Assembly (NCBI RefSeq): GCF_003171515.1
Contig: NC_089390.1
Location: 3,410,001 to 3,474,000 of the forward strand
DNA from: Pyrenophora tritici-repentis
Lineage: Eukaryota > Ascomycota > Dothideomycetes > Pleosporales > Pleosporaceae
Direction: 5' to 3'
DNA: 64,000 bases
The position numbers were made by a program, and so were the translations under genes. The notes beneath the pieces were generated by a model. The model was given only the letters and a program-made list of their open reading frames with translations, was not told the origin of the DNA and ran no database searches. Below are positions 13,371 through 24,834 of this stretch, piece after piece. Position 1 is the stretch's first letter; each line of letters starts with the position of its first letter.

Positions 13371-14044
13371 AGTTGCCCCGTTCTTCCTGAGCGCGAAATC
13401 CTTCTCACTCCGGCGTTTGTGTAGTGTGGAAAAGAGGGATGCTTAATAATAACGAAAGGGAAAGAGAAGGAATGAGGATCGATTACCTCTGTTTTTCCTC
13501 TTTGGCATATCGCTTCTCCACCTGCCCCCTCTTTCTTTTTCTTCTTCTTCCGCTTTCTTCTCACAATGTCTTCTTTCTTGGGTGTTTTCTTTGTTGGATA
13601 CTTTACTGTGCGTCTTTAATGCATGGTGGGGTTGGCCTGGTTCGGGTTGGGTCAAAGGGGGTGCTCTGGCGTGCTTTTTGTTATAAGGACGCCACCGTTA
13701 TTGCGCAACCTTTTTTTTTTCGTTGCTGGAACTTGAAACTTGACTGATCGATGGGTATACCACGCAGAGCACACACACACACCAGAGAAAGATGAAAGAA
13801 GAAGAATGATATGTTATGTTTGAGCTTTATAATTAACAGATTATGGATTCTTTGTAATGTTTTCGTGTGATTGTGATGTAGATGAAATGGATTTGTGTGC
13901 GTTGGTATTAGAATTCTATATTGGCAAATGTCTATATTCATGTACGATGATGCAGAAATGAGACGCTAGAAACACTACATATGGGGTATTGCCAGCAAAA
14001 CAAACCGATGCGAAGAAGAGAATCTCCCTCGAAGACAACCTCCC
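13371..14044. other. Intergenic between convergent genes
   Basis: About 670 bp of 3' flank for ain1 and the transcription-factor-like gene. It is T-rich with a T9 run near 13711 and a short CA repeat near 13768-13782. No gene seen. Confidence 0.5.
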
Positions 14045-15816
14045 TTACCCCAAACACAACAGTCCCCCACCTCTCCCCATTTTACCCACCCTCAAACTAA
14101 CCATCTCATCCCACCACCCTTCCTGCCTACACCCCACACCATCCAGCCTAGCAAGCCAAACCCTCAACTCACTAACCCATTTCAACACTGCCGGAAGCGT
14201 GTTCTTATCTCCTTCTCTGATCGGCACAACGCGCTGGTATAGCACTTCTCTCCTGTCAGCATCCGTCGTCACAGCGGCGATGAAGAGCGGCCAAACAGGG
14301 TATATGGCCGTGTAAAAAGGGCCTTTGACTGGCAGTGAGAGGACTAGACTGTGCAAGGCAGCTGACAGAGAAGTAACAGAGGGGTGAGTGCGGGTGTATC
14401 CGTAGATGCGACAGCGGAGGTAAATGAGGGCTGCTAAACGGAAGCACTCAGCCGTAGCAAGTAAAACGTCTTTCCCGGTGCTATCTGGTTCCACAGTCCA
14501 CTGTTTGAGGTTGTGGAGCTGGATTTCTTGCAGCTGGGCGTATGCGAGTTTGTCTGGGACGGGTGGATTTGTTGGGGGGAGGGTTATGGATGAGATGAGG
14601 GAGACGAGTTGCGGGGAGACGCCTAGAGTGCCGGAGATCTTTGACGCTTCGGTTAGTGTTGTAGTTTCGAGCCAGTTTGTTGTTTCGAATAAATGTTGGC
14701 GTGTGTTTTGTAGCTGACGAGATGATTGTGCGGTGCGGGCGAGGATGAGTTGGGCGCGCATGAAGAGGGCAGGGCTGGAGTGGTGGTCTACCGCCTCGGG
14801 GGGAATTGTGTTGAATATGTTGGCGTGGCATGACCAGCACAGGGGTGAGTCTTCTTGGTTGATCATGCCGTGATGCATCAATATCATGCTAGTAGCGAGC
14901 GCACCCTCATAGTTTTGTCCTTCGCTGATTTGTGCCGCCAAAGCCTTGAGAGCTTGTGTGGAGTAGTATAATTCCGCTTGGTGATAGGTGTCCTTTTCTC
15001 CCGGGAAATGTTCGCCTATATAAGAAGCTGAGAGACTGAGCAGAGCGTGCCGTGTACTCGGGCAGGTATCTGCTACTTGCAGAAGTGACGTGTATGCGTT
15101 CGATTGCGTTGAAACAGTTCGACCTGGGCAGATACCCTTGACGTAGAAGTCTATAAGAATCTGTTCCAGGCCTCCGGCGGTCGTTGGGCTTGATGGGAGG
15201 TACTTGATGAGACCTGTGAAACATGTCTCCTGTGATGGACTGCTGTCCTGGGAACAAATAGACCGCGCCGGACTACATGGACTTGCTCCAAAAGTATCCA
15301 AACCGACCATCGGGGAATCCACTAAGAGTGTTAGACGATTTCTCTTTCCTCTTATCTCTAAAATGCCCTACCTTTCGTACCGATGCCATTTGTCAGCTCG
15401 CACAGAAAGTCGTCACACGCATCCGCTTTAGATCTCTGGATGTGTCGAATGCGCTGAATTACCAGCATTATCGCGTTGTGGTTCTGCACTAAAGACGTAT
15501 AAGGTTGCTGCTGTTGAAGTGACGTTTTGAATTTCTCAAACTGAGTGCTGTTGAGCTCGCTCAGCCGCCAATACGTCTGTCCAAGGACTTCCAATAGAAT
15601 GACAGCAGGGCCTTCAGTGACCATCCATTGTCGGATAACTAGCAAGTTCCTCCTGCTGTTTCTCTGGCTACCCTCGGTTGGCAGATCAACGACTCGCGCG
15701 AGCAGCCTGTCGATGTGTGTGTAGTCTAGGCACCCGAAGTCTGGTGACATTGAAAGATGCTGCAGAGCATCACCGGCCGCTTCCAGAGCCTTGGTGAGTC
15801 GTCTATCTCTCTCCAT
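14045..15816 (-). CDS. Fungal-specific transcription factor domain protein, no visible zinc cluster
   Basis: Two exons, 15816-15372 and 15321-14045, join across a 50-nt intron (GTAGGG...CTCTTAG with a CTAAC branch site) to give about 573 aa. The C-terminal ~430 residues resemble the Fungal_trans_2 regulatory domain: helical, with ILIDFYVKGICPG, HALLSLSASYIGEHF and FYTAIYPVWPLFIAAV. Proteins with this domain normally begin with a Zn2Cys6 DNA-binding motif. Here the N-terminal ~150 residues are helical but lack the six-cysteine pattern. The frame stays open upstream of the chosen ATG and contains GTSCVYSPDS, similar to the end of a zinc cluster, but I found no first half. It may be a non-DNA-binding paralogue or a truncated regulator; it borders the decayed block to its right. 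Confidence 0.6.
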
Positions 15817-17111
15817 GGTGTCGGTTATTGGGGGACCCTTGATGAAGCTTAAATGGATATAAATAGGAACTCGTCGTGAAAAGATGATGGACAAATGGAA
15901 AGCGCAGTTGTTGGAGTCCGGAGAGTAGACGCAGCTCGTACCATCGAATATTGCTGCAGAACGGAAGTCTATTGGTAATGTATATATCGCTATTGATATA
16001 CAAAGAACATGATCTTATGGTGACTTCCGGATCGAGTTTCATGGAATGGGAAGCAATCATATAACTAGTTGGAAGAAGGGAAGCGCAAGAAGCGCCTTAC
16101 TTTGTAAACGGCGACCTGAAACTCTTCAACGATGCAGTATATACATGTAAGGCTCCGCTGCGTTGGCCAAGCTGCAGACTATGAGGCTTACTTTTATGCA
16201 GATCTGGTCAGAAATATGGCCGATAAGTTCCTGATTTAGTTCTCCAGACAGTTCGCTTGTACAAATCGAGCGAACCTGAAACGGACGCACGTTGAAGCAA
16301 GTACAAAACAGCGCGTTTGCTGAAACTCTGACAGGAGGCGGCATGGTGTAAGGGGATGATGATTGGGAGGCTGTATGACCCAGAATGCGGCACTACGGAT
16401 AAGCCTCGTAGATGGCACGTGCAACAGGGCGTTTCTCAAGGAAGTATCCGACACAATTGTCAATGCTTTCGTCGCCAGACACAGGTATGGGTGGCCAGAT
16501 GGATGAAGACCGGTAAGCAGAGTAAGGGCGGACTTGAAGGGGTTTGAGAGACGAGTGGCAGTTGACAGCCTAGGCTGAAAAAGGTAAGGCGTACCGTTAT
16601 TTGTGACGTCGCTTAGCATAGGGGGTACCTTCCACTCGGGCATCTTCAGGTCCATCTCTTTCACTGTCGGGGAAGTGAGAGTTACTGCTCGCCGATATCA
16701 ATTATTCGTCTGCAGCTCTTCTAGATTGCTAGTGGCCAGCCTAGCAACATCCCCCCGATCTTCCAATTCGTGACGTAGGCTCGCATGGTATTTATGAGAC
16801 TTAAGACCATGGCTTGGACCAACTGACGGTATTCGGAGAAGGAAGGGGCTTCTGTCTTTCAGGTTATTGCAGAAGGTGTCTTTCTAAGTTTTTTCGGCGA
16901 AGACAGACATTCTTACCAAACCTGTGACACTTCTCCGATCTAAGTTTACGACCGGAACATATAGTGCAGAGCCAAGGTAAGCTGCCAATTTATGGTGCTT
17001 ATGTTGAATTCCAGTTCGATGGATATAATAACCAGAAATACGGCCATTGTAAAGCACAGCCTCCCCCAACAACGCCGCAAACGCCACTAAAGTCCAAACG
17101 CCAAGTCCATG
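15817..17111. other. Gene-poor region with unresolved coding fragments
   Basis: No complete gene could be assembled. On the minus strand an open frame from 16664 starts KEMDLKMPEWKVPPML and then breaks up. A second frame in the same stretch reads SSSIWPPIPVSGDESIDN, then VARAIYEAYP, before a stop. These look like remnants of a gene but match no family I know. The upstream end of the transcription-factor-like gene also lies here. Confidence 0.35.
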
Positions 17112-18047
17112 TCACGATGTTCTGATTTCCCTGTTTGCGTCCTCCACCAGCTCAGAAATGCTACACAACATTGCCAGACTGATTAAAAGGCTGGTATGTA
17201 GTGCTGTTTCACTCTTGCTCAGTAAGCTGTACTGGACTAGCCTCATCCTCCCAAGCTTTCCCATCGATCTAACACCCATGCCAGCAGGCACCCAAAGATC
17301 GCCAGAGATCCGACCAGGATGAAAAACTGTCAATGCGGAGACGGCAAAGAAGATCATAGGCCCCTCAAAGACCATGAAAGTGGCTTCTCTGTTCGCAAGC
17401 TTGCCATTGAAACCATCCCATAGCTCAGCAACACGGTAGATGCAGCGGATGAAGATTAACGTCGCTGCAGCTAGCAAGCTCCACTGCAAGAATTTAAAGT
17501 TCTCACCAGAGCGCATTTTTTTGTACAGCTAGGGATAGAGTCGGAAAAGCTGCCAGACATCTTCGCATGCCGTGTGCGGAGAGCGAAGTCGGCCCATAGA
17601 GCAAGAAAGAGGGCCATAGTGATGACTCGAGAGATCATACCAGCAATCATAATGTTCACACCGCTCCTGGAGCCCCTGTGATCCTTCGGGGTTGTGGCCA
17701 CATCCCCACCAATAGCCTGGAGGATGAGAGCAAGGATGTCGCAGCCAACAAAGATGTAGGTGTACATCTTATGCGTCAGCCTTGAGATTTCCGCGCCGAT
17801 GGCGACAATTACGCGACCGAGAGAGAGGTAGATACCAGCAGTGAGGAGCACAATAGTGAAGGTATGAGGTTGCTGTGTGGTCTTAGCCAAGTTCGTAACT
17901 ATCATCAAATTTGCCTCATACAAGGGAGCTGTTCATGCTAGACGGGTTCAAGTTGAGCATGACACGACCAATGTATCCGATAACCTCTCCAAGAATTTCC
18001 ACACGAATAATTCCCATAAACGACCAGGTCTTGTTCCGAATGCCAAA
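17112..18047 (-). pseudogene. RTA1-like lipid-translocating exporter family gene, broken
   Basis: Minus-strand sequence encodes RTA1-family signatures in order: an EVIGYIGRVML helix, then after a normal 49-nt intron (17873-17921) the IYLSLGRVI helix, then FKFLQWSLLAAATLIFIR, IYRVAEL and the family-typical end ALTVFHPGRISGDLWVPAG. RTA1 proteins are seven-helix fungal membrane proteins linked to lipid transport and drug resistance. The gene appears non-functional. The frame shifts by one base around a run of seven T on the plus strand (about 17518-17524), with a stop just upstream in the downstream frame. Another in-frame stop (18048-18050) precedes the first conserved helix, and no N-terminal helices are found. 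One disruption could be a homopolymer sequencing error; together they favour decay. Confidence 0.7.
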
Positions 18048-21000
18048 TCAACCTTGCCCACTCAGCAAAGCAAGGAAGATTAATATCTAAATGACGTTTC
18101 CGGCAATATTAGGTCCCTAATCTACAACCTGCTATGACCTAGGACACTTGCCCACATTGCAGTATCTTCGGCTCATGGCAATTTTGAGAGGGTTTGTGGT
18201 GTTGACATCGATTTTGTTGGGATCGATACCATTCTTATTGACCGCTCTTGTGATCATGTACAAAATTGTATTCATCGCAGCTGATGTAATGCTTCTAAAA
18301 TGAGGTAAGAAACTGAACGTCAGTCGTAAGCCGATGACTATGTGTAACTTGGTGTTTGGAACGAACTGCTGCGGCAATGATATAACAAGAGATGCGAGGA
18401 CGTTAGGAAACGATAGCCCTTGAATCGCGAAAAACACTCCATTTTATACATAATTGAGATAGCCGGGTAGTAGATACCGTAAGTTCTTAACGGTTAGCTT
18501 GTTCGGGTTGAAAATCGCGGGCGGTGCATGTTGTTGACCTGACTGGTCTACAAAGACCTAAGCTGCATGCACTAACTTGGGAGCTGGGATTGTAGCGATC
18601 TTAGAAAGCGATGAGTTTGCTATTCAGTGTTCTTTTTACTCGTATCTCGACATTTGGCAACATGGAATCACTTTGAGCTCAGAGCAGATCCTGAGTCTGG
18701 GAGAAGGTTTATTTGGTGTTATGATATCATGGATACCATTGTCTAAAGAGGAGGTCATGTTATGACTCTTCGTTGTCCAGAGCCCAACAACAATGGCACA
18801 AGAGAACACTTGATCTTCGCCCAAACTCCATCTTAGCTGGATCCAGTGATAAGTCTATTGGGTTTCTTCTAGGGATTATCTTTCGACGCCTACTTCTGAG
18901 AGGCTCGTGGGATACTTGAGCAAATATGTGGGAGATGTCGGATCGTGAGTATCGGTAGAGACGTCGGCTGCTGGACACTTCGGCCCGACTTCGGCCCACC
19001 TTGCGCAGAGCTTAGGTATACCTTCGTAGCAGCTGTGTTCGTAATAAATCAATCACCATCACCGAACAGAATGCATTCCTAGTTATCGTTATTTCCTTTC
19101 AGCACTAGTGCTATAGACCTTCCAACAGGAGACAAAATATCTCAACCGGGCGTAAACGGGCATAAGTCCACAGGTTGCACCACCATTCTACAGCGTCAAG
19201 CCACAACTACTAAGGCGCAGTCAACAGGATTATTCTTGTCAAATCAAAATAGAAACGGGAGATTGACGTTGGTCGTAAGGCTGAATCAGAAGGATTTACA
19301 GAGCGACTCTATTGTTGTACGAATCGACCAATCACACAAGCGGCATCCTCTCTGCTTCTTCCTTCGCCAAACCTTAGGCCCCCACCCGTAGCATCTTCTT
19401 CGTTCAATAGCCGCGCGGAAAGCCTAAACACGATATTAAGAGATAAGAGAAGATCATCGAGAGGGGCTAGCGCATTTTTCTGACCTGACAGTTGGCGAAA
19501 GCTTATGCTTTACCGCACACCTAGGCATAAGTTATACCAAAGCTTCAGACATATTTTTTAACAACATTTTCGATATCGTTTTGACCGCTGCAGCTTGCTT
19601 CTTGCTGTATTGTTGGCTGGTGCTCAGAATTCTAAGACCAAATTACGTCATGTCTTCTACTATATTTTCACTGTGGTTTTATTCCTTCCGCATCTATCGA
19701 CTGATGCACCTCGTCCCGTTGAGGACCAATCGTATTTTGACGATACACAGGTCTTCATGTTCAGACTCCAAATAAGGACTATGGTTCCGGTCAGGTCCTC
19801 CTGGTCATTTCACTGTGTGCCAAATGTCGAACATATACGCTCTATGAGCAGGCACTTCTACCAGGCCACAAAACGACGAGATGATGGCCGGACGGCAACA
19901 TAGCAATGGCGCGAATATGGCGACTCTTCTGAGACCCAATAGCACTAGATATCGGCTAGCCATAAAACCCATTAGTCACTACTTCATTCCACTGAGCATG
20001 ACCCTCAGTGGTCATCTTATCGCTCCAGAAGCCCAGTCGCCGAATCATGCGTCCCATTCTGAGTGTCACGACGACTATCGTAGTGCACCTCACCTAGTCG
20101 AGGCTCTCCACCAACACCCAAAGAGTTTCATTACAACCAAGCATTTATAGTTCCGAGTGAGAGCATGACTGCGCCCATTACGCTCCTGGCATCCGATCAT
20201 ATGTCATTCCAGCTGACGTATACTCGTAAGCAGAAATGCGCGCACATGGCGGCACTATGGAGGGCCAACTGCCGAACAGCTCCTCAAGAGCAAGGTAAGC
20301 CGAACGACACTATATATGTTTCTTTTGAAAACACCGATGTTCGTACCGATGTTCGACCGTAAAAAGCGGTGTTGCACGCGAATTCCCAAGGGTCTAGCTG
20401 ACAGCCCAGATCACCTCAAGCTTGGCGACCCTTTCTGCGTGTAAAACATACCTCGGTATACTACGGGGAACACCCTGTTTCTGTTAGCCAACCTGAAGGA
20501 TATTAATCTCGTTGCGCATCTTTTATGGGCTTGTGGAGAAGTATGTCGATTCTGTTATTAACCTATAGTCCATGACTATGACGAAACTGGCGTTTCCCGA
20601 TGTCTCCTATGCTTGTCGCTTCCACCGATTGGCGACCAGGGCGGATATGCGGATACCTTGCCCCAGCGTTCAACGGCGAGCTTCTTTGACTGACGAATCA
20701 CGCTGGTGGGAAAGTAATATCCGTCATATTGATGCGCATTAGTGGTGGTCTCCGCGCGCCACTGTTCCTTCATCCGAAACCACTAGCGCCCGCGCGGACT
20801 CTCCGTCACGCTAGTATACCTGCGGCAGCATGACTTATGGGCTGTAGATTTCTGCGCTCAGACGCTTTCTTCATCAAGGGTCTGTACTGTTCTTCTGCAA
20901 GGCGCGGTTTCGAAGGCCTTCTTGTAAACTTGAGCGCCAGTATACACAAAATGAAGTTGGAAGCAAAAGATATAAGCTACATCGTTTTGGTACACCGACG

Positions 21001-21619
21001 TAATCACAAGGGTACAGCATAGTAGTAGTCATGGTCTCATTTCATCACGCGCTTCGAGTTGGCCCATTCCCATACAGTACGTATCTGGACACAAACTCCG
21101 GTAACCAGGTCCATCCTAGCAGGCACATGTCCCCCTCCACTACAAGCTTAGATTGCCAAGCACTGCGCACCCAAGTTAAGCTCCCCTACAATTTCGAGGT
21201 CCGGAGCTCAGCGCAATGCAACATTTTTTCAAGGCTGAAATGGCCGAACATGTTCTGCTTTACTGTGTATCGGGCCTAAGTTGCCTCCGAGTTGCATCGG
21301 GGCATGAACCTAAAGGACTATCGCTGGAATGAATGCATCACTACCGTGCCTGCTATAGCTACACGAAGCTTGCAAAACGTCATCAAAATTCGGTTTCACC
21401 GCCGGGCCAAGTCACTATGGGGCACGCGATGTAAACTAGAGGCAGTAGTCAGACACCTTCTAGCCCTCCTGAGGTATAAAGTGATATGGCAGACCCTCAG
21501 TCAGAACGCCACCGAGTACGGCTTCAGCCTCTCACACATTCGTTAACCACACACATCTTATCTAATAACCCTCGATAACTTCCCTCTCTCACGGTTATCT
21601 TGAACACCCGGTCGAAAAC
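18048..21619. other. Long gene-poor stretch before the peroxygenase gene
   Basis: About 3.6 kb without a recognisable gene. Open frames are short and unlike any protein family I know. No terminal repeats, integrase or transposase motifs were seen. It may be decayed coding or mobile sequence. A candidate TATA box lies near its right end. Confidence 0.4.
21475..21480 (+). promoter_or_regulatory. Candidate TATA box of the peroxygenase gene
   Basis: TATAAA about 140 bp upstream of the ATG at 21620, in a sensible position for a secreted-enzyme gene. Sequence match only. Confidence 0.3.
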
Positions 21620-22384
21620 ATGCGTGTTCAATCTACAACCTTCACCGCGCTCCTGAGTGTTGCTGCCGTCAACGCCCAAGGCTCTTTCACAGAGTGGCAC
21701 CCAGCTGGCGCAGGTGACTCGCGCGGTCCTTGCCCCGGTTTAAACACACTCGCGAACCACGGATTCCTTCCCCACAATGGTCGCAACTTCACCCTTGACA
21801 TCGTCAAGAAAGGACTCAGGGACAGCTTCAACTTCACCGATGCTCTCACGGAGATCCTGTTCAAGGCCGCCATCACAACGAACCCGGTAGCCGGTGCTCA
21901 GACCTTTGGACTCGACACTCTAAGCACACACAACATCCTGGAGCACGATGCCAGTTTGAGCCGCTGCGACAAGTTCTTCTGCGAGGACTTCATCTCTTTC
22001 AACGCCACTGTGTTCGCGAAGACCAAGGCTGATTGGACCGGTGACAACGTCGACGTCCAGATGGCTGCCAACGCCCGTATCAACCGCATCAACGAATCCA
22101 AGAAGAACAACCCCGACTTTAAATTTTCGGCAGTAGCCACCCAGGCCAGTGCCAGCGAAGGCGCAGCATACTTGCTGGGATTTGGAGATAGGGCGACCAG
22201 CACAGCTAAGAAGGAGCTTCTAGTATATTTCTTCGAGAACGAGCGTCTACCTGTTGAGCTGGGTTGGAAGACTCCTAGCCAGGAGATTACGCCTACCGAC
22301 CTTGGATCTTTCACTGCTGCAATCATCAAGGCCACTCCTGCCCAGGCAGCGCGTAGGGATGGTATGGTTGCAAAGCATTTTTAG
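21620..22384 (+). CDS. Secreted heme-thiolate (unspecific) peroxygenase, short type
   Basis: Intronless, 254 aa. The first ~20 residues form a signal peptide (MRVQSTTFTALLSVAAVNAQ). The chloroperoxidase/UPO family motif PCP is at residues 37-39 with Cys38 as the expected axial heme ligand, followed by GLNTLANHGFLP. The EHD triad at 108-110 is the Mg-binding/active-site motif of short UPOs; long UPOs carry EGD. A glutamate downstream, near INESKKNN (about 160), is the likely acid-base residue. Several N-x-S/T sites fit secretion. Family enzymes use hydrogen peroxide to hydroxylate or oxidise aromatic and aliphatic substrates; the substrate here is unknown. It has no enzyme partners nearby and borders the gene-poor block. 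Confidence 0.9.
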   Translation: MRVQSTTFTALLSVAAVNAQGSFTEWHPAGAGDSRGPCPGLNTLANHGFLPHNGRNFTLDIVKKGLRDSFNFTDALTEILFKAAITTNPVAGAQTFGLDTLSTHNILEHDASLSRCDKFFCEDFISFNATVFAKTKADWTGDNVDVQMAANARINRINESKKNNPDFKFSAVATQASASEGAAYLLGFGDRATSTAKKELLVYFFENERLPVELGWKTPSQEITPTDLGSFTAAIIKATPAQAARRDGMVAKHF

Positions 22385-22568
22385 AGCGATGCATTAGATT
22401 TCCTTATGGCTTGCCGATCATCATGCGCAGTAGAACTTGTGGGAAGATACCTTACTTATTGAAGACCGCGCTGCAAATTAGACGTTGAAATGAATCCACC
22501 TTGTTTCCTTCCTACCTAGACTTTCCATTCCTGATATGTGATGTATACGACTTCTTTGATCCTGCGCC

Positions 22569-23444
22569 TCACTCTACAACGACACAAAAGTTGTTCATGC
22601 CTGGCCCGTCCCTGATCTTTCTCTTTTCAGCCTTTGTGATGGCTGGCTCCAGTGAGAGTGTAAACAGAAAGTAACACAGTTTCGAGGTGTTTTTGCTGTA
22701 TCGCATGGTAAAGCCAAGGTTACGCATGATCTGCAAAAGGAGCTCTTCATCCAGATAGCGCGAGTTGTCGACACATGGCAATGGTAGGACAAAGAACAGT
22801 GCTGGTAGGGCTGAGGTAGGTTCGTCAGTTTTCACAGCGCCTTTCCTCAGAAACTCCGGAATGCGCTTGAGCATCTCGCCCCGTCCAACAGCATCGGGCA
22901 CATAGTTGAGTACTAGTGACAACGAGATAATGTCGAAACGTTCGTCATCGGTTGTTGGAAGTGGCCGCTCCATAAAGTCTTGCTTTTCAATGCCCGAGCC
23001 TTGGCTGTTCAGGTCGATCCTTGTCATCTGGATGACGCTTGCATACTTGGAGATCTCGTTGGTGGTTGACAGCGCTCCAACTTCAAGGCACCTCAGTTCA
23101 GGTTCTCCAGTAGTACGACTGCGACCTCGCGCTTTGGGGTCCAACACATGCGACTCCTGTAACCATTCGACTAGAACTTTACTAGAATCACCACCTCGGT
23201 CTTTTGCTTGACCTTGCTTGCTAGCTGCTTGGTATGTCTTGATGCCCCCGTTCTTTTCAATAGCCAGTGCGATTGCTTCAGCGGACTTGGCGTCACCCTT
23301 CTTCAAAGCTGCTGCATGCTCCTTTTGCAGGCGGTGATGTGTGCGGATGATGGTCCTGGATCGCTCAGAGGTCATGCGCTCTTTGGGCTTGCTGATCGGC
23401 GGTCGACCATGCGACAGAGTCTTTTGGCGCTTTTTGACAGCCAT
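22569..23444 (-). CDS. BMT2: 25S rRNA adenine-N1 methyltransferase, Bmt2 family
   Basis: Single exon, 291 aa, of typical length. A basic N terminus (MAVKKRQKTLSHGRPP), as in nucleolar proteins, is followed by the family segments GGIKTYQAASKQGQ and RGGDSSKVLVEWL. The SAM-binding part contains RCLEVGAL and, further on, FDIISLSLVLNYVPDAVGRG, a Rossmann methyltransferase post-motif. In yeast Bmt2 makes m1A2142 in 25S rRNA during large-subunit assembly. The animal relative SAMTOR has a nutrient-sensing role. The gene diverges from RPL25 with about 200 bp between start codons, so the two probably share a promoter region. Confidence 0.92.
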   Translation of the reverse strand: MAVKKRQKTLSHGRPPISKPKERMTSERSRTIIRTHHRLQKEHAAALKKGDAKSAEAIALAIEKNGGIKTYQAASKQGQAKDRGGDSSKVLVEWLQESHVLDPKARGRSRTTGEPELRCLEVGALSTTNEISKYASVIQMTRIDLNSQGSGIEKQDFMERPLPTTDDERFDIISLSLVLNYVPDAVGRGEMLKRIPEFLRKGAVKTDEPTSALPALFFVLPLPCVDNSRYLDEELLLQIMRNLGFTMRYSKNTSKLCYFLFTLSLEPAITKAEKRKIRDGPGMNNFCVVVE

Positions 23445-23642
23445 TTTTCATTTCATGTCGTGGTCACATGGCGAGGATAGAGAAGGTGCAAGTCGTCTGG
23501 AATGCCGAGAGTTGGACATGCAAGTTTTGGTGCTAGTGCACATTAGCCGAGTTTTCGCACTGGACTGCCCCCGAGCCCAAAATCCTCCAAAACTTCCGAC
23601 TGCGACTCTCGACACTAACGACAGGACTACCAAACCGCCAAA

Positions 23643-24404
23643 ATGGGACCCAAGCCAGCCTCCAAGAGTACGTCTACGCATATATCGCTATCGCAAGATT
23701 GAGGAAATACGTATACATCGCGAAGTTGGAACCGCACCAAGGCAGCATCGCCCTGCGGAAATAACTTTGCGAAACACGCCTCGATCAGCCTCCCCAAATT
23801 GCGATCATTGCTGACATTTCTCAGCCGCTACCAAGACCGGCAAGCAAGCCAATGCTGCCGCCAAAGCAGCCCTCCGCGGCGTAAGCCTCCCTTGATCCTC
23901 TTGAGTCGTGTCAGAAATATACCTCTGACGGGCTGTTTTTCTCGTGTGATGGGCACAATTAACGAGATGACAGTCGTATGCGAACAAGAAGCGCGCGATC
24001 AGGAAGAACACCAGCTTCCACCGGTATGCCCTACAACAATGCGGGAAATGCTCGTCTGCTAACAATTTCGCAGCCCCAAGACCCTCGAGCTCTCGCGCGC
24101 CGGCAAGTACCCCCGCAAGTCGGTCCCCCATGCGCCTCGCATGGATGCGGAGAAGGTCCTCATCCATCCTCTCAACACCGAGTCGGCCATGAAGAAGATT
24201 GAGGAGAACAACACCCTCGTCTTCATCTGCAACGTCAAGGCCAACAAGCGCCAAATCGCCGCCGCACTCAAGAAGCAGTACGACGTCAGCTGCGTCAAGA
24301 TCAACACCCTCATCCGACCTGACGGCTCAAAGAAGGCTTTCTGCCGCCTCACCGCCGATGTCGACGCTCTCGACATTGCGGCCACCAAGCTTGCCATCGT
24401 TTAA
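23643..24404 (+). CDS. rpl25: 60S ribosomal protein uL23 (L25/L23a)
   Basis: Four exons (23643-23667, 23825-23880, 23974-24023, 24074-24404) join in frame to 153 aa. The first exon is only 25 nt, typical of ribosomal protein genes. The N terminus is basic and Lys/Ala-rich, followed by the conserved [20 protein letters not shown] and the uL23 fold with [17 protein letters not shown] and [17 protein letters not shown]. The protein sits at the peptide exit tunnel and docks SRP and nascent-chain factors. It is divergent with BMT2, another ribosome-assembly gene. Confidence 0.97.
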
Positions 24405-24834
24405 GAGGTTGTCTCTGTAAAAGGGAAAGGCATGGTCATGAATGGGTCTGGTTATACCTGGAAAAGCGATGTGATATGCATGGCCGGCGTTCATGGGATA
24501 AACGTAGTCACGGTGACTCGAATGAATCAGATTTCCACATGACGCCAATGTTGAGTTTGGTCCTTGATATTATCTGTAACCTGTGATGATGAAATGTGAT
24601 GTATTTGAAATGTCTTTGGCATTTTCAAGTGCCCTTGCGCAAGTCGTTCATTCATGTGATAGTGCATTGCTGATAAAACGCTTTATGGCATGCCTTTATA
24701 CAGTACTTCCAAACGCTAACATGCATCTCGTACATATGTAGCCAGCCACCATGCGATATCGTACACAGACTCATAAATGTAACATGATATCGTACATCTT
24801 CCCTTCAAGTCTCCCGCTCATCCACTTTTTACAC

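Noticed and set aside
16236..16664. 142-codon minus-strand open frame.
   Set aside because: Only the first ~20 codons look coding, another frame takes over, and a stop follows; no complete gene model works.
18132..18437. 101-codon minus-strand open frame upstream of the RTA1-like remnant, first thought to be its N-terminal exon.
   Set aside because: The sequence does not resemble RTA1 N-terminal helices and has no suitable splice link to the remnant.
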